A stretch of DNA of 64,000 bases from Spirochaetales bacterium UBA6872. GTDB taxonomy: Bacteria; Spirochaetota; Spirochaetia; Sphaerochaetales; Sphaerochaetaceae. Shown here piece after piece: positions 52,441 to 61,695 of the stretch. The notes beneath the pieces were generated by a model that was given only the letters and a program-made list of their open reading frames with translations, ran no database searches and was not told the DNA's origin. The stretch covers positions 1 through 64,000 of the forward strand of contig DKCO01000052.1 in the NCBI GenBank assembly GCA_002452215.1. Direction: 5' to 3'. Position 1 is the first letter of the stretch, and every line of letters begins with the position of its first letter. The translations under genes and the position numbers were made by a program.

Positions 52441-54459
52441 ATGGAACTCCTTTCGCTTAAATTGAAGAACTATCGTCGGTTCAATGAAGAAACTACAATC
52501 GACTTCGCTACTGGCGATAAGAATGTAACAGTTGTTAGGGCAGAGAACGGAGCCGGCAAAACAGGTATTTTAATGGCTCTTCTATTTGGTTTGTTCGGGA
52601 CGGTGAAATATGAGCAGTTCCAAATAGCTGACGACAAAGATTTCATGGTGAGTGCTCCATTGTTAACAAATAATAATAAAGCTTCTTGTACCGTAACTGT
52701 GACATTCATTGAAGATGGCTCAAAATACGAAATCAAAAGAAAAATCCAAGCAATTAACATTAATGGACATATTAGCCAAAATAATGATGATGTTGAAACG
52801 CATCTTTTCAAAGAGGGTATTGAGTGTTTTAGAGACAAGAAGGAAATCGATAATTTTATGAACTCCATAATCGGAGAGAATATTCGAGGATTCTTATTTT
52901 TTGATGGTGTCAAATACACGGATTTGTTTAAGCAAAATGATCGAAAAACAAAGCAGGAACTTCAGAAAATCATTGAAAAGATGCTGAACATTAATGATCT
53001 CGATGAAACTATCAACGCATTGAAATATTTGATTTCACGGGTTTCCGAAGGCAAGAATGTTCAATCAAAAACGGTGAAGGATTTGGCAGATGCAAATAAT
53101 GAGTATAAAAAAAATGAAGAAGAAGTCGACAAAACAAAGAAAAATATAGAAAAATTGGAAGATGAGATAGCTAAATATAAAAAAGACTATGATGATGCCT
53201 TGATAAAAGCAAAAAACATTAAAGAAAACAAAGAAATTTTTGATACAATTAAGAAACTAAGTGAGTCAAGAAAAGAAAAAGAACAACAATTGATTTCTTT
53301 GTTGATGGCTTTAAAACAATCCTCGTCAAATTATCTTTTGAAGGGAATTTATTCTTCCTTCGGAAAGGAAAGTAAAGAAACTTTTGATAAATTGTCGGTA
53401 AACAAACAAGGCGAGGCGGATGTTGTGAGAATGATTCTGGATTCCAATAAATGTATTTGCTGTGATAATCCCCTGACTAATGAGCAGCGGGAACATTTAA
53501 AGAATTATCTGAATTTTCTCAAAGATGGTAATGATGTTACTTTCGAGATGTCAATTCGTTCACGTTGGAATTCGCATAATATTGATGAGGAGATTTCCAG
53601 TGATTTTGAGGAAAATTTTAATTCCGTAGTATCTCTGTTTTCGGAAATAAAACGACTAAAAAACGAGGAATTGAGTGAAGAAAGCAAAATTTCTGGATAC
53701 ACAGATTGTGATGATTTGAATTCTCAATATGATGATTATCTTAAAAAAGAGGGTGGCTTTAGTGCCTTGATAAAAGAGAAACAAGAAATGCGTGAGCGCC
53801 AAAATGAGCACCTCACTGAGTTAAATGAAAAAAGGGATGAAATACAAAAAAAATTAGATCGATTAAATGAAGATGCTGCGCTTCAGAGCGGAAAGCAAAA
53901 ACAATACCGTTTCTATGATGATACTAAGAAAAAACTTCAGGATTTAAGAAGTAGATATTTGAAAGAAGCTCAGCAGGAAATATCGAGGCGTTCAAATGAA
54001 TTCTTTCGTCGATTGCTTTCAGAAGATGATAAGGCTTTATTTGCGCAACTTAAGTTGGATGATGATTACAGCATCAAGGTTTATAAGGAAAACAACCAAG
54101 AAACTTTTGGGCAAATGTCTGCTGGCCAAAAACTCCTTGCATCGATGGCATTTGTCATGGGATTAACTGCCACGGCTTCTAACGCAAAACCTACATGCAA
54201 TTTTCCGCTTGTTATGGATACTCCTTTTAGCAATCTTGATTTACGTAACCGACAAAGTTTGATTCAGCTTATGCCGACTGTTGTTAAACAATGGATTCTA
54301 ACGCCGATTGATACTGAGCTTACTTCAAGCGAAATAGGTTTCTTTGCTGATGGAAACAAAGTTGGAAAGGTTTACTATCTAAAGAAAAATGGGCCTTTAA
54401 CTTCACTGGTTGAGTATCCATCTATCTTTGATTTGAGTAAAATTGGAGGTCCAAAATGA
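52441..54459 (+). CDS. DndD/SMC-like ATPase
   Basis: 672 aa. Walker A ENGAGKTGILMALLFGLFG near residue 34 after the opening LKNYRRFNEETTIDF, then long coiled coils (about 200-300 and 430-520) split by a zinc-hook-like CICC near 339, the ABC signature MSAGQKLLASMAF near 560 and Walker B LVMDTPFSNLD near 590. This is the head-coil-hook-coil-head plan of DndD, the ATPase of DNA phosphorothioation, and of Rad50-like proteins. No dndC, dndE or cysteine desulfurase is adjacent, so sulfur modification is not implied. Confidence 0.88.
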   Translation: MELLSLKLKNYRRFNEETTIDFATGDKNVTVVRAENGAGKTGILMALLFGLFGTVKYEQFQIADDKDFMVSAPLLTNNNKASCTVTVTFIEDGSKYEIKRKIQAININGHISQNNDDVETHLFKEGIECFRDKKEIDNFMNSIIGENIRGFLFFDGVKYTDLFKQNDRKTKQELQKIIEKMLNINDLDETINALKYLISRVSEGKNVQSKTVKDLADANNEYKKNEEEVDKTKKNIEKLEDEIAKYKKDYDDALIKAKNIKENKEIFDTIKKLSESRKEKEQQLISLLMALKQSSSNYLLKGIYSSFGKESKETFDKLSVNKQGEADVVRMILDSNKCICCDNPLTNEQREHLKNYLNFLKDGNDVTFEMSIRSRWNSHNIDEEISSDFEENFNSVVSLFSEIKRLKNEELSEESKISGYTDCDDLNSQYDDYLKKEGGFSALIKEKQEMRERQNEHLTELNEKRDEIQKKLDRLNEDAALQSGKQKQYRFYDDTKKKLQDLRSRYLKEAQQEISRRSNEFFRRLLSEDDKALFAQLKLDDDYSIKVYKENNQETFGQMSAGQKLLASMAFVMGLTATASNAKPTCNFPLVMDTPFSNLDLRNRQSLIQLMPTVVKQWILTPIDTELTSSEIGFFADGNKVGKVYYLKKNGPLTSLVEYPSIFDLSKIGGPK

Positions 54460-54935
54460 CAGAAAAGTCGATTGCCAAGTTTGCAAATAAGCAATTTGAT
54501 AGTTCTCTAATAAATTTGTTAAAAGGGTTGAGTGATAATTTCAGTTTGTCTACTAAGGGTAGCTTTGTTTTTCTTGCTGGATATGGGCTGAAGTATCCCG
54601 AAAGTTATGATGAACATTTTGGTGATGATTTTGATTCAAAGGGAAGTGAGTGGCGCGATGATACTGATACAATTTACGATACAGCTGTAGATGTTCTTAT
54701 TGAACGTTATTCTGCTCAGAAAAATCTAGATTTTAAAGAAGTTAGAAGTAATGGAGAATTACTCAGGGACAGCATAGACCATTTGATGAGAATAGCAAAT
54801 GCTGTTGGCAAAGGCTGGATGGAAGGGGATTTTTACTCTTTTAAAAAAGGCGTTACCAACGATGAAAAGGAGACGTTTGTAAAATTGGTTTCTTCATATT
54901 TGAAAAAACTCAATAAAAGTGAGGATCCATTTTGA
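54456..54935 (+). CDS. Uncharacterised last gene of the accessory operon
   Basis: 159 aa, ATGA overlap with the ATPase gene. Mixed alpha/beta, acidic. Segments LSTKGSFVFLAGYGLKYPE and TAVDVLIERYSAQKNLDFKE are suggestive of a folded domain but match no family I know; it is not DndE-like. A terminator follows after about 100 bases. Confidence 0.65.
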   Translation: MTEKSIAKFANKQFDSSLINLLKGLSDNFSLSTKGSFVFLAGYGLKYPESYDEHFGDDFDSKGSEWRDDTDTIYDTAVDVLIERYSAQKNLDFKEVRSNGELLRDSIDHLMRIANAVGKGWMEGDFYSFKKGVTNDEKETFVKLVSSYLKKLNKSEDPF

Positions 54936-55040
54936 TGTAGAAAAAATTGTCTATCTCGTAATCAAATGGGCTGAAGGTAAAAGAAGATTGGCCTTTGTGA
55001 TTGCTTTGAATTTTTATCAGGATGATCTTCTGAAGACCAG

Positions 55041-55081
55041 CTCCACCTATTTTAGGCCTTTTTAGGTGGAGGTGCTTTTTT
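55041..55081 (+). terminator. Terminator of the accessory operon
   Basis: CTCCACCTA and TAGGTGGAG pair perfectly, followed by GTGC and six T. Confidence 0.85.
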
Positions 55082-55117
55082 AATGTTTTCTAGATTTTTT
55101 AACAGCCGATATAACTA

Positions 55118-56404
55118 TTATTTTTCTCTTATGATCAATTGGTCGCGCTCAGGTCCTACACTTATCATAGTGATTGGAGTTTTGATGAATTTCTCAAGCT
55201 CTAGTATGTATCTTTGGCACTTCTCTGGAAGATCCTCCCATTTGCGTGCTTTTGTTGTATCTTCCATCCATCCCTCGAATTCAGCATAGATAGGCTTTGC
55301 TCTCTCTTGAAGCCTTGTTTCTGGCAGATGCGAGTAGTACTCTCCATCGATTTGGTAACCTACGCATACCTTGAGCACAGGGAAAGTGTCTAAGACATCT
55401 ATTTTTGTGAGGCATAGGTCGGTTACTCCATTCATATAGCATGCATAGTCTGCTGCAACAGCATCAAACCATCCGCATCTTCTTGGTCTTCCTGTTGTTA
55501 CTCCATACTCATGGCCAATGTCTCTGAGTTTTTCTCCATCTTGATCGAAAAGCTCAGTCATGTATGGGCCACCACCGACAGATGTAGAGTAAGCTTTCGC
55601 AACACCATAGACTCTATTTATCGCTCTTGGAGGAATTCCAGCTCCATTGCATCCTCCTGCAGCTGTTGGATTGGAAGATGTCGTATAAGGATAGATTCCC
55701 CAATCGTTGTCTCTCATTATTCCAAGTTGTCCTTCAAGAAGGATCTTTTTGCCTTCCTCTACAGCGCTTCTTACAACAGGAACAGTGTCGATTATGTGTG
55801 TACCGAACCATTCTTTCCATTTCTTGCATTTCTCAAGAATTTCATCAAGCGTGTATGTTGGAAGGCCATAGTATTCAAGATCTCTGTTTTTCTTTGGAAG
55901 GACCATGCTAAGGCGCTTAATAAGCCTCTCTTCATCCATCAAGTCGGCAGCTCTAATTCCAGCTCTTGCAGCCTTATCTTCATAACAAGGTCCAATGCCT
56001 CTTTTTGTTGTACCTATTTTTTGTGATTCGTCTCTCTTTCCTTCTTCAGCTCCATCCAATGCCATATGGTATGGAAGTATTATATGTGCTCTTTCGTCGA
56101 TGAATACATTGTCTACGACCATTTTCGAGACCTCTTCTATATGTTCGATCTCTTCATGCATTCTATCGAAGTTCACGACGGTTCCTGCAGATACTATGTT
56201 CATTGTATCTGGGTTGAAAACTCCTGATGGTATTATATGTAAGCCGAATTTGCCTTTGTCGTTTATAACAGTATGGCCAGCATTATCGCCACCCTGGAAT
56301 CGGATAACCAGGTCTGCATCCTGTGCAAGATAGTCAACAACACGGCCTTTCCCTTCATCTCCCCATTGGATGCCTACGACAGCATTTACATTGGATTTTT
56401 CCAT
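55118..56404 (-). CDS. purA: Adenylosuccinate synthetase
   Basis: 428 aa, normal length. GTP-dependent conversion of IMP and aspartate to adenylosuccinate, first step to AMP. Signatures: VVGIQWGDEGKGRVVDYLAQ at the N-terminus, FQGGDNAGHTV near 36, GTTKRGIGPCYEDKAARAG near 128, and VTTGRPRRCGWFDAVAADYA near 300. AGGAG precedes the ATG. Adjacent to two phosphoribosyltransferases that supply IMP and related nucleotides. Confidence 0.97.
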   Translation of the reverse strand: MEKSNVNAVVGIQWGDEGKGRVVDYLAQDADLVIRFQGGDNAGHTVINDKGKFGLHIIPSGVFNPDTMNIVSAGTVVNFDRMHEEIEHIEEVSKMVVDNVFIDERAHIILPYHMALDGAEEGKRDESQKIGTTKRGIGPCYEDKAARAGIRAADLMDEERLIKRLSMVLPKKNRDLEYYGLPTYTLDEILEKCKKWKEWFGTHIIDTVPVVRSAVEEGKKILLEGQLGIMRDNDWGIYPYTTSSNPTAAGGCNGAGIPPRAINRVYGVAKAYSTSVGGGPYMTELFDQDGEKLRDIGHEYGVTTGRPRRCGWFDAVAADYACYMNGVTDLCLTKIDVLDTFPVLKVCVGYQIDGEYYSHLPETRLQERAKPIYAEFEGWMEDTTKARKWEDLPEKCQRYILELEKFIKTPITMISVGPERDQLIIREK

Positions 56405-56953
56405 TTAGTTCTCCTTTTTCCCATTTCGCTCTTCAAGCATTTCTTTCTCTTTTCTTGTATGCTCGTCGATATCCTCTGCGTCCCAAGGATATTTTATCCA
56501 TAAATCATCAATCTCAAGTGCTGGATAGTATCGCTTGATCTCTGGAGGAAACTCCACATCTTTTTTCTTTTTCTTGTTGTGCAAGACAAGAACAGCAATC
56601 TCCTCTGGCTTGTAGGACAGTAGCTCACCAACACAATATGCAAGTGTTGCTCGTGTGTCATCAACTTCGTCAATCAAGAGAACCTTCTTTCCTCTAAGTT
56701 GCTCTTGCACTTCATCTATCCATTGAATCTTCGTTGGATGTGTTCGATGCTTGTGATCTATGCCATAGTACGAGATCCCAACAGCATAGATAGGTCTGTT
56801 TATGAATGTCTTGATTATTCTTGCTGGAATGAATCCGCCAGAGCCTATTGCTACGATTACATCCGGATCGAAACCTTCTTCTTCGATTTTCTTTGCAAGT
56901 CCTTTTATGAGCTTGTGTACAGTGTTATAGCTTACATAAAATTTGTCTGACAT
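56405..56953 (-). CDS. Purine phosphoribosyltransferase (xanthine/guanine type)
   Basis: 182 aa from ATG 56953 (GAGG upstream). PRTase fold with IVAIGSGGFIPARIIKTF and the PRPP loop KKVLLIDEVDDTRATL near residue 95, and DDLWIKYPWD at the end, as in Gpt-like xanthine-guanine enzymes. The C-terminus is a charged helix (EHTRKEKEMLEERNGKKEN). It follows the hpt gene by 10 bases and abuts purA, forming hpt-gpt-purA. Confidence 0.88.
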   Translation of the reverse strand: MSDKFYVSYNTVHKLIKGLAKKIEEEGFDPDVIVAIGSGGFIPARIIKTFINRPIYAVGISYYGIDHKHRTHPTKIQWIDEVQEQLRGKKVLLIDEVDDTRATLAYCVGELLSYKPEEIAVLVLHNKKKKKDVEFPPEIKRYYPALEIDDLWIKYPWDAEDIDEHTRKEKEMLEERNGKKEN

Positions 56954-56963
56954 AGCATATCCT

Positions 56964-57527
56964 CTATTTTTGCGGGTACATCTCTGCAATATATGGCAGA
57001 GTTCTATATTGTTCCTTGAAATCCAAGCCATATCCTACGACCCAGACATCCGGGATTTCGAATCCCATATATTCTATGCTCACAGGAACCTCGTGCCTTT
57101 CTGGTTTGTCTAGAAAGACAGCTGTTGATACGCTTTTTGTTGCTCTTGCCTTGAAAGCCTTGATTAGGTAAGAGAGAGTATTTCCGGAGTCAAGTATATC
57201 TTCGACGATTAGTACATGATGATCTGCAAGATTTTCTCTTGTATCCATCAAGAGTCTTACTTCTCCTCTTTTGTCACCTTTGTTTCCATAGCTTGATATT
57301 GCAATAAAATCGACAACATGGGGAATCGTCAACTGGCGGCATAGATCAGCAAGGAAAATAAAAGATCCTTTTAGGACGCCTACAAGAATCAAGGGCTCTG
57401 AGATATCTTTGTAGTCTTTGTTTATCTGTTGTGCAAGTTCATCAACACGTCTTGCAATCGTATCAGCATCGATCAATACTCGTGCAAGATCTTTTGTAAG
57501 AGGTGGGATAGATAGGGATGTTGTCAT
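56964..57527 (-). CDS. hpt: Hypoxanthine phosphoribosyltransferase
   Basis: 187 aa from ATG 57527; TTGGAG upstream excludes the longer frame. Typical HPRT: LILVGVLKGSFIFLADLCRQ near 50, the flexible loop SYGNKGDKRG, the PRPP loop VLIVEDILDSGNTLSYL near 107, and VWVVGYGLDFKEQYRTLPYI at the C-terminus. Salvages hypoxanthine to IMP (and often guanine to GMP). First gene of the salvage operon. Confidence 0.95.
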   Translation of the reverse strand: MTTSLSIPPLTKDLARVLIDADTIARRVDELAQQINKDYKDISEPLILVGVLKGSFIFLADLCRQLTIPHVVDFIAISSYGNKGDKRGEVRLLMDTRENLADHHVLIVEDILDSGNTLSYLIKAFKARATKSVSTAVFLDKPERHEVPVSIEYMGFEIPDVWVVGYGLDFKEQYRTLPYIAEMYPQK

Positions 57528-57659
57528 CTGAAAACTCCAATTCAAGTTATAAATAGATTCTACTAGAAAAGAGTATGTTTGCAAAGAAAGGTAAAACTCT
57601 TTTGGTTTATGCTGCATAACTCTTCTTATTGATCCGATTTTAATATAGACTGATATTCA

Positions 57660-57686
57660 TTGTGGTTATCAAGGCGTATGTATAAT
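57660..57686 (+). promoter_or_regulatory. Candidate promoter of the E1 gene
   Basis: TATAAT at 57681-57686 with TTGTGG 15 bases upstream; the spacing is short, so the -35 is uncertain. Confidence 0.35.
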
Positions 57687-57735
57687 TCAGAACGTCTTGG
57701 GACATAATCCGGGACTGGATATCCTAGGAGGAGTT

Positions 57736-59664
57736 ATGGAACACTTGTCGGTATTCTCAGCAATGCTTAGATCGAGGCTTTTTGAGCGCAAGATTGAGCT
57801 TTTGTTTGAGAAAGGCCTTTTATATGGAACAACACACTTGTCAATAGGGCAAGAGGCTTGCCATGTTGGACTGATATACGGACTTGAAAAGAAAGATTGG
57901 ATTGTGCCAACACATAGGTGCCATGGATACAATATTGCAAGGGGGACAAAGCTTGAGGCTATGTTTGCCGAAATGCTTGGTTCAAGGTATGGCGTTTGCA
58001 AAGGCATTGGAGGCTCCATGCATATGAGCGACATATCGACTTACAATCTCGGATCCTCTGCTGTTGTTGGCTCGGGCATTCCTCTTGCTGGAGGCGTTGC
58101 TTTTGCGCTCTCAAGACAAAAGAAGCCCAATATATCTGTTGCAATCTTTGGCGATGGAGCAACAAGCAGGGGTTCATTGCATGAGATGATGAATATCGCA
58201 TCTGTTTGGAATTTGCCTATGCTGTTTTTTTTGGAGAACAACCACTATGGTATGTCAGCATCTGAAAAAAACGTTATATCGACAGACGAGATATACAAAA
58301 GAGCGGATGGCTACTCAATCAAGTCAGAGAAAGTAGATGGCAATGATGTTCTTGCTGTTATGACAGCAGTAGAACGTGCACGAGCATACATCCTTGATGA
58401 AAAAAGGCCTTATTTCATCGAGTGCAATACATACAGGCAATGCGGGCATTCAAAATCCGACAAGAGAGTCTACAGAAGCAAAAGAGAAGAGGATGAATGG
58501 AAGAAAAGGGATCCTTTGAGAGTTTATGGCTCATATTTGATCGATAACCATTATTTTGATTCGAATACTCTTTTGGAACTGGCTACAAAGATAAACAAGG
58601 AAGTTGATGAAGCATACTCAAGAGCATATTCAAAGAAAGATGATGTGCTTGATCTGAATGAGCTTGAAAGCTTGGTCTTAGCGCCATCTCCTATCTCTTG
58701 CTCTGAAACGAACAATTTGCATAGAGGTACATATAGAGATGCTATAAGAGAGGCCTTGTCAGATATCCTCTCGGAGGACAATAGAGCAACCTTGATTGGT
58801 GAGGACATAGGTGTATATGGAGGGTGTTTTTGCGTCACTGGCAATCTTTCCTCGCTCTATCCTAGCAAAGTGATAGAAACTCCTGTATCGGAGGAGGCTT
58901 TCTCGACTCTTGCTGTTGGAGCTGCGATGGCTGGAGAACATCCTATTGTGGAGGTCATGTATGGAGACTTCTCGACACTTGCATCTGATGCAATCATAAA
59001 TCATGCATCCAAGGCTTACTTCATGTCTGCGGGGCAATTTTGCTGCCCTATGATCTATAGGACAGCTTCCGGTGGGCTAACTGGCCATGGAGCGCAACAT
59101 ACGCAATGCCTGGAGACTATGTTTTTGAATATCCCTGGCCTGATTATAGTCGCACCATCTGATGCTTATAGTGCAAAAGCACTTTTGAAAAGCGCTAACA
59201 GAGAGAACAATCCAGTGCTTTTTTTCGAACATAAAGCTCTTTATCAGACAATTGGTGATATAGGAGACAGAAATACATTCTTGCCAATTGGCAAAGGTAT
59301 CTTCTCATTTCATGGAGACAAGCTTCTTGTAATTGGGTATTCAAGGGCAATCGATGTTGCAAGGAGGGCACTTGTTGATGATCCTGTATCTTTCTTTGAT
59401 CTTGCGACAATCAAACCTCTTGATGAGGCGGGGCTTTTGGAATATGGCTCTCGATTTGATAAAATACTTATTGTCCAAGACACTCCAGAAGAGGGATCTG
59501 TTGGCGAAAGTGTGCTGAGAATTCTTGAAAAACTTGATGGAAAAAGGCAAATAGAGCTTCTTTCAGCAATGAATATGCCTATTCCATTTTCTCGTACTCT
59601 TGAGATGGATGTTTTGCTTTCAGAGGATAAAATACGAGCCAAAGCTATGGAGTTGATCTCATGA
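57736..59664 (+). CDS. Fused alpha-beta E1 of a 2-oxo acid (pyruvate/acetoin-type) dehydrogenase
   Basis: 642 aa from ATG 57736 after AGGAGGAG. Residues 1-320 are an E1-alpha: HLSIGQEACHVGLIYGL, KGIGGSMHMSD, the thiamine diphosphate motif GDGATSRGSLHEMMNIASVW to ENN near 139-170. Residues 330-642 are an E1-beta: YRDAIREALSDILSEDNR, LIGEDIGVYGG, VMYGDFSTLASDAI, GAQHTQCLETMF. It would decarboxylate pyruvate or a related acid and pass the acyl group to a lipoyl E2, but no E2, E3 or lipoyl domain lies nearby. The neighbour is an unknown 134-aa protein. Confidence 0.9.
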   Translation: MEHLSVFSAMLRSRLFERKIELLFEKGLLYGTTHLSIGQEACHVGLIYGLEKKDWIVPTHRCHGYNIARGTKLEAMFAEMLGSRYGVCKGIGGSMHMSDISTYNLGSSAVVGSGIPLAGGVAFALSRQKKPNISVAIFGDGATSRGSLHEMMNIASVWNLPMLFFLENNHYGMSASEKNVISTDEIYKRADGYSIKSEKVDGNDVLAVMTAVERARAYILDEKRPYFIECNTYRQCGHSKSDKRVYRSKREEDEWKKRDPLRVYGSYLIDNHYFDSNTLLELATKINKEVDEAYSRAYSKKDDVLDLNELESLVLAPSPISCSETNNLHRGTYRDAIREALSDILSEDNRATLIGEDIGVYGGCFCVTGNLSSLYPSKVIETPVSEEAFSTLAVGAAMAGEHPIVEVMYGDFSTLASDAIINHASKAYFMSAGQFCCPMIYRTASGGLTGHGAQHTQCLETMFLNIPGLIIVAPSDAYSAKALLKSANRENNPVLFFEHKALYQTIGDIGDRNTFLPIGKGIFSFHGDKLLVIGYSRAIDVARRALVDDPVSFFDLATIKPLDEAGLLEYGSRFDKILIVQDTPEEGSVGESVLRILEKLDGKRQIELLSAMNMPIPFSRTLEMDVLLSEDKIRAKAMELIS

Positions 59665-60065
59665 CTGTGGATTTGTTTGACAGAATAATGTCTTTGCACT
59701 TAGAGTTCATTTCGGTACCTCTTTTTGACCTTGCAAACAACACTGTTATCGGCGAATGTGAATTTGATTGCACAGAGCCTGTATCGCTGAAAGAACGTAT
59801 ATGGCATTATATGATTCAAATCTATAAGCAAAAGGGGTACAAAGTATCCATTCCAATGTACAAGGAAGAATATTTTACGCTTCTTGCGCAAAATGCGAGC
59901 CATAAGCTTATTCTTCATCTCGTGCTCGATAGCGAGGAAGAGCGAAAAGCATGGCGGCTTTCAGAGTTAAGAGATCGTGGCTATAGCTTGATTGTCGTCA
60001 GGGATAGATATGAAAAAGAGATCGATGGTTTAGTAGGAGAAAGCATAATAGATGCACTAAATTGA
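59661..60065 (+). CDS. Small protein coupled to the E1 gene
   Basis: 134 aa with an ATGA overlap with the E1 stop. It looks like a compact alpha/beta protein (FISVPLFDLANNTVIGECEF, IQIYKQKGYKVSIPMYKEE, LRDRGYSLIVVRDRYEKEID). It lacks the DKA lipoylation motif and an E2 catalytic core. Family not recognised; coupled translation suggests a role with E1. Confidence 0.7.
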   Translation: MTVDLFDRIMSLHLEFISVPLFDLANNTVIGECEFDCTEPVSLKERIWHYMIQIYKQKGYKVSIPMYKEEYFTLLAQNASHKLILHLVLDSEEERKAWRLSELRDRGYSLIVVRDRYEKEIDGLVGESIIDALN

Positions 60066-60159
60066 TCTTATGTCATCCAAAATAGTGTTTCTCACTTTAA
60101 AAAAAACTCTTTAGCAATTACAATCATTAGTACTTTTTTAAGATTATTAGGAGCCGATA

Positions 60160-61695
60160 ATGGATATCGATGTAAAGAATCTGCATCCTTTGGAAGTAAA
60201 GCTTCTCAGGCATGTGAAGCTATCAGAGGAAATCACAGCCGATAGAATCATTTCCCAACTTGGCTACAAAGTTGGGCAGTGCAATCAGGCATTCTCATGG
60301 CTTGAGGCAAAGGGATGCTTAAAAGAAAGCGGCAGGAAAAAGAAAATCCTATATGAATTAACAGAGCTTGGAAGAGAGCAAAAGGAAAAGGGCTTGCCTT
60401 CTGAGCGCATTTTCACATTTTTATTGGAAAACGGACCTCATACAATGCCAGAGATTTCAGACTCTCTTGGGCTTGATAAAAGCGATGTAGGCTCTGCTTT
60501 TGGACAGCTTTCAAAAGAAGGCGTGACAAAGCTCAATAGCGAGAGGAAAGCTGAGATTGCAAAGAAGGAACTTCCACAGGAAGTGCAACTTCAAAGAGCT
60601 TTGCTCGATAAAGCCGATGATATTATCGACGATAGTACTTTGTCAGAGCCAGAAAGAAAAGCAATACAGGCTCTTTCCAAAAAGAGAGGAGCCGCGAACT
60701 CCACTTTCAAGCTTATTGAGAGAGAAGAAGTATCATACCATTTGACAGAGCTTGGCGAAGAAGTGAAAGAGGCCGTATTGAAGGCAAACATCACAGGAGA
60801 GGAGTTTGGGCTTCTGACAGCAGAGATGCTTGCATCTGGGGCTTGGAAGAATGGCATGTTCAGGCCATATGGAATAAATGCGCCAACGCCACGCTTGATC
60901 CCAGGTCGCCATAATGCTTACGGAAATTACCTTCAATGGGTAAAGGATAAGCTCATTGCTCTTGGGTTCGAGGAATTTGATGGACCACTGGTTGAAAATG
61001 AGTTCTGGAACGGAGATGCGCTTTTTATGCCGCAATTCCATTCTGCTCGAGATATCCATGACGTATACTATGTAAAGGAACCTGTACATGCAAAGCAAAT
61101 AGAAGAGCCTTGGCTTGATCAGGTTGCAAAGACTCATGAAGATGGCTGGACGACAGGATCCAGAGGTTGGGGCTATAAGTTCGACCATGAGTTCACAAGA
61201 CGGCAAGTGCTAAGAAGCCAAGGTACTGTCCTTTCTGCACATCAGCTCACTAAAGCAAAAGTACCTGGGAAGTATTTTGGTGTTGTCAGATGTTTCAGAT
61301 ATGACCAAGTTGATGCAACACATGGTGCTGATTTTTATCAGACAGAGGGTATTGTGCTCGGAAAAGATGTGAACTTGAAGAATCTTTTGGGTCTTTTGAA
61401 GATGTTTGCAACAGAGATTGCTGGAGCTGAAGAAGTCAAGTATGTTCCTGGGTATTTCCCATTTACCGAGCCAAGCATTGAAGTGCATATCAAACACCCT
61501 GTATTGGGATGGTTTGAGCTTGGTGGAGCTGGAATATTCAGACCTGAGGTCACAAAGGCTCTTGGAGTAGATGTTCCTGTGCTTGCATGGGGACTTGGAA
61601 TTGATAGGATGGCTTTGATGCACTTGGGTCTCAATGATCTAAGAGAGCTCTTTACTCCTAATATCGATAGTGTAAGAACCAGGAGGGGAAACTAA
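60160..61695 (+). CDS. pheS: Phenylalanine-tRNA ligase alpha subunit, archaeal/eukaryotic type
   Basis: 511 aa. The first 130 residues hold winged-helix repeats (LHPLEVKLLRHVKLSEEITA, SWLEAKGCLKESGRKKK), as in archaeal and eukaryotic PheRS alpha, not the bacterial coiled coil. The class II core has motif 2 FGVVRCFRYDQVDATHGADF near 365 and motif 3 LAWGLGIDRMALMHLGLNDL near 480. Spirochaetes are known to carry this horizontally acquired type. AGGAG upstream. Overlaps pheT by one base. Confidence 0.95.
   Translation: MDIDVKNLHPLEVKLLRHVKLSEEITADRIISQLGYKVGQCNQAFSWLEAKGCLKESGRKKKILYELTELGREQKEKGLPSERIFTFLLENGPHTMPEISDSLGLDKSDVGSAFGQLSKEGVTKLNSERKAEIAKKELPQEVQLQRALLDKADDIIDDSTLSEPERKAIQALSKKRGAANSTFKLIEREEVSYHLTELGEEVKEAVLKANITGEEFGLLTAEMLASGAWKNGMFRPYGINAPTPRLIPGRHNAYGNYLQWVKDKLIALGFEEFDGPLVENEFWNGDALFMPQFHSARDIHDVYYVKEPVHAKQIEEPWLDQVAKTHEDGWTTGSRGWGYKFDHEFTRRQVLRSQGTVLSAHQLTKAKVPGKYFGVVRCFRYDQVDATHGADFYQTEGIVLGKDVNLKNLLGLLKMFATEIAGAEEVKYVPGYFPFTEPSIEVHIKHPVLGWFELGGAGIFRPEVTKALGVDVPVLAWGLGIDRMALMHLGLNDLRELFTPNIDSVRTRRGN

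Noticed and set aside
54456..54935. DndE identity for the last accessory gene
   Set aside because: Length and sequence do not show the DndE helix-turn pattern, and no other phosphorothioation gene is adjacent.
54925..55067. An open frame after the accessory operon (FDVEKIVYLVIKWAEG...) that might be the tail of an interrupted gene
   Set aside because: It lacks a start, overlaps the last operon gene and runs into the terminator hairpin, so it is probably chance.
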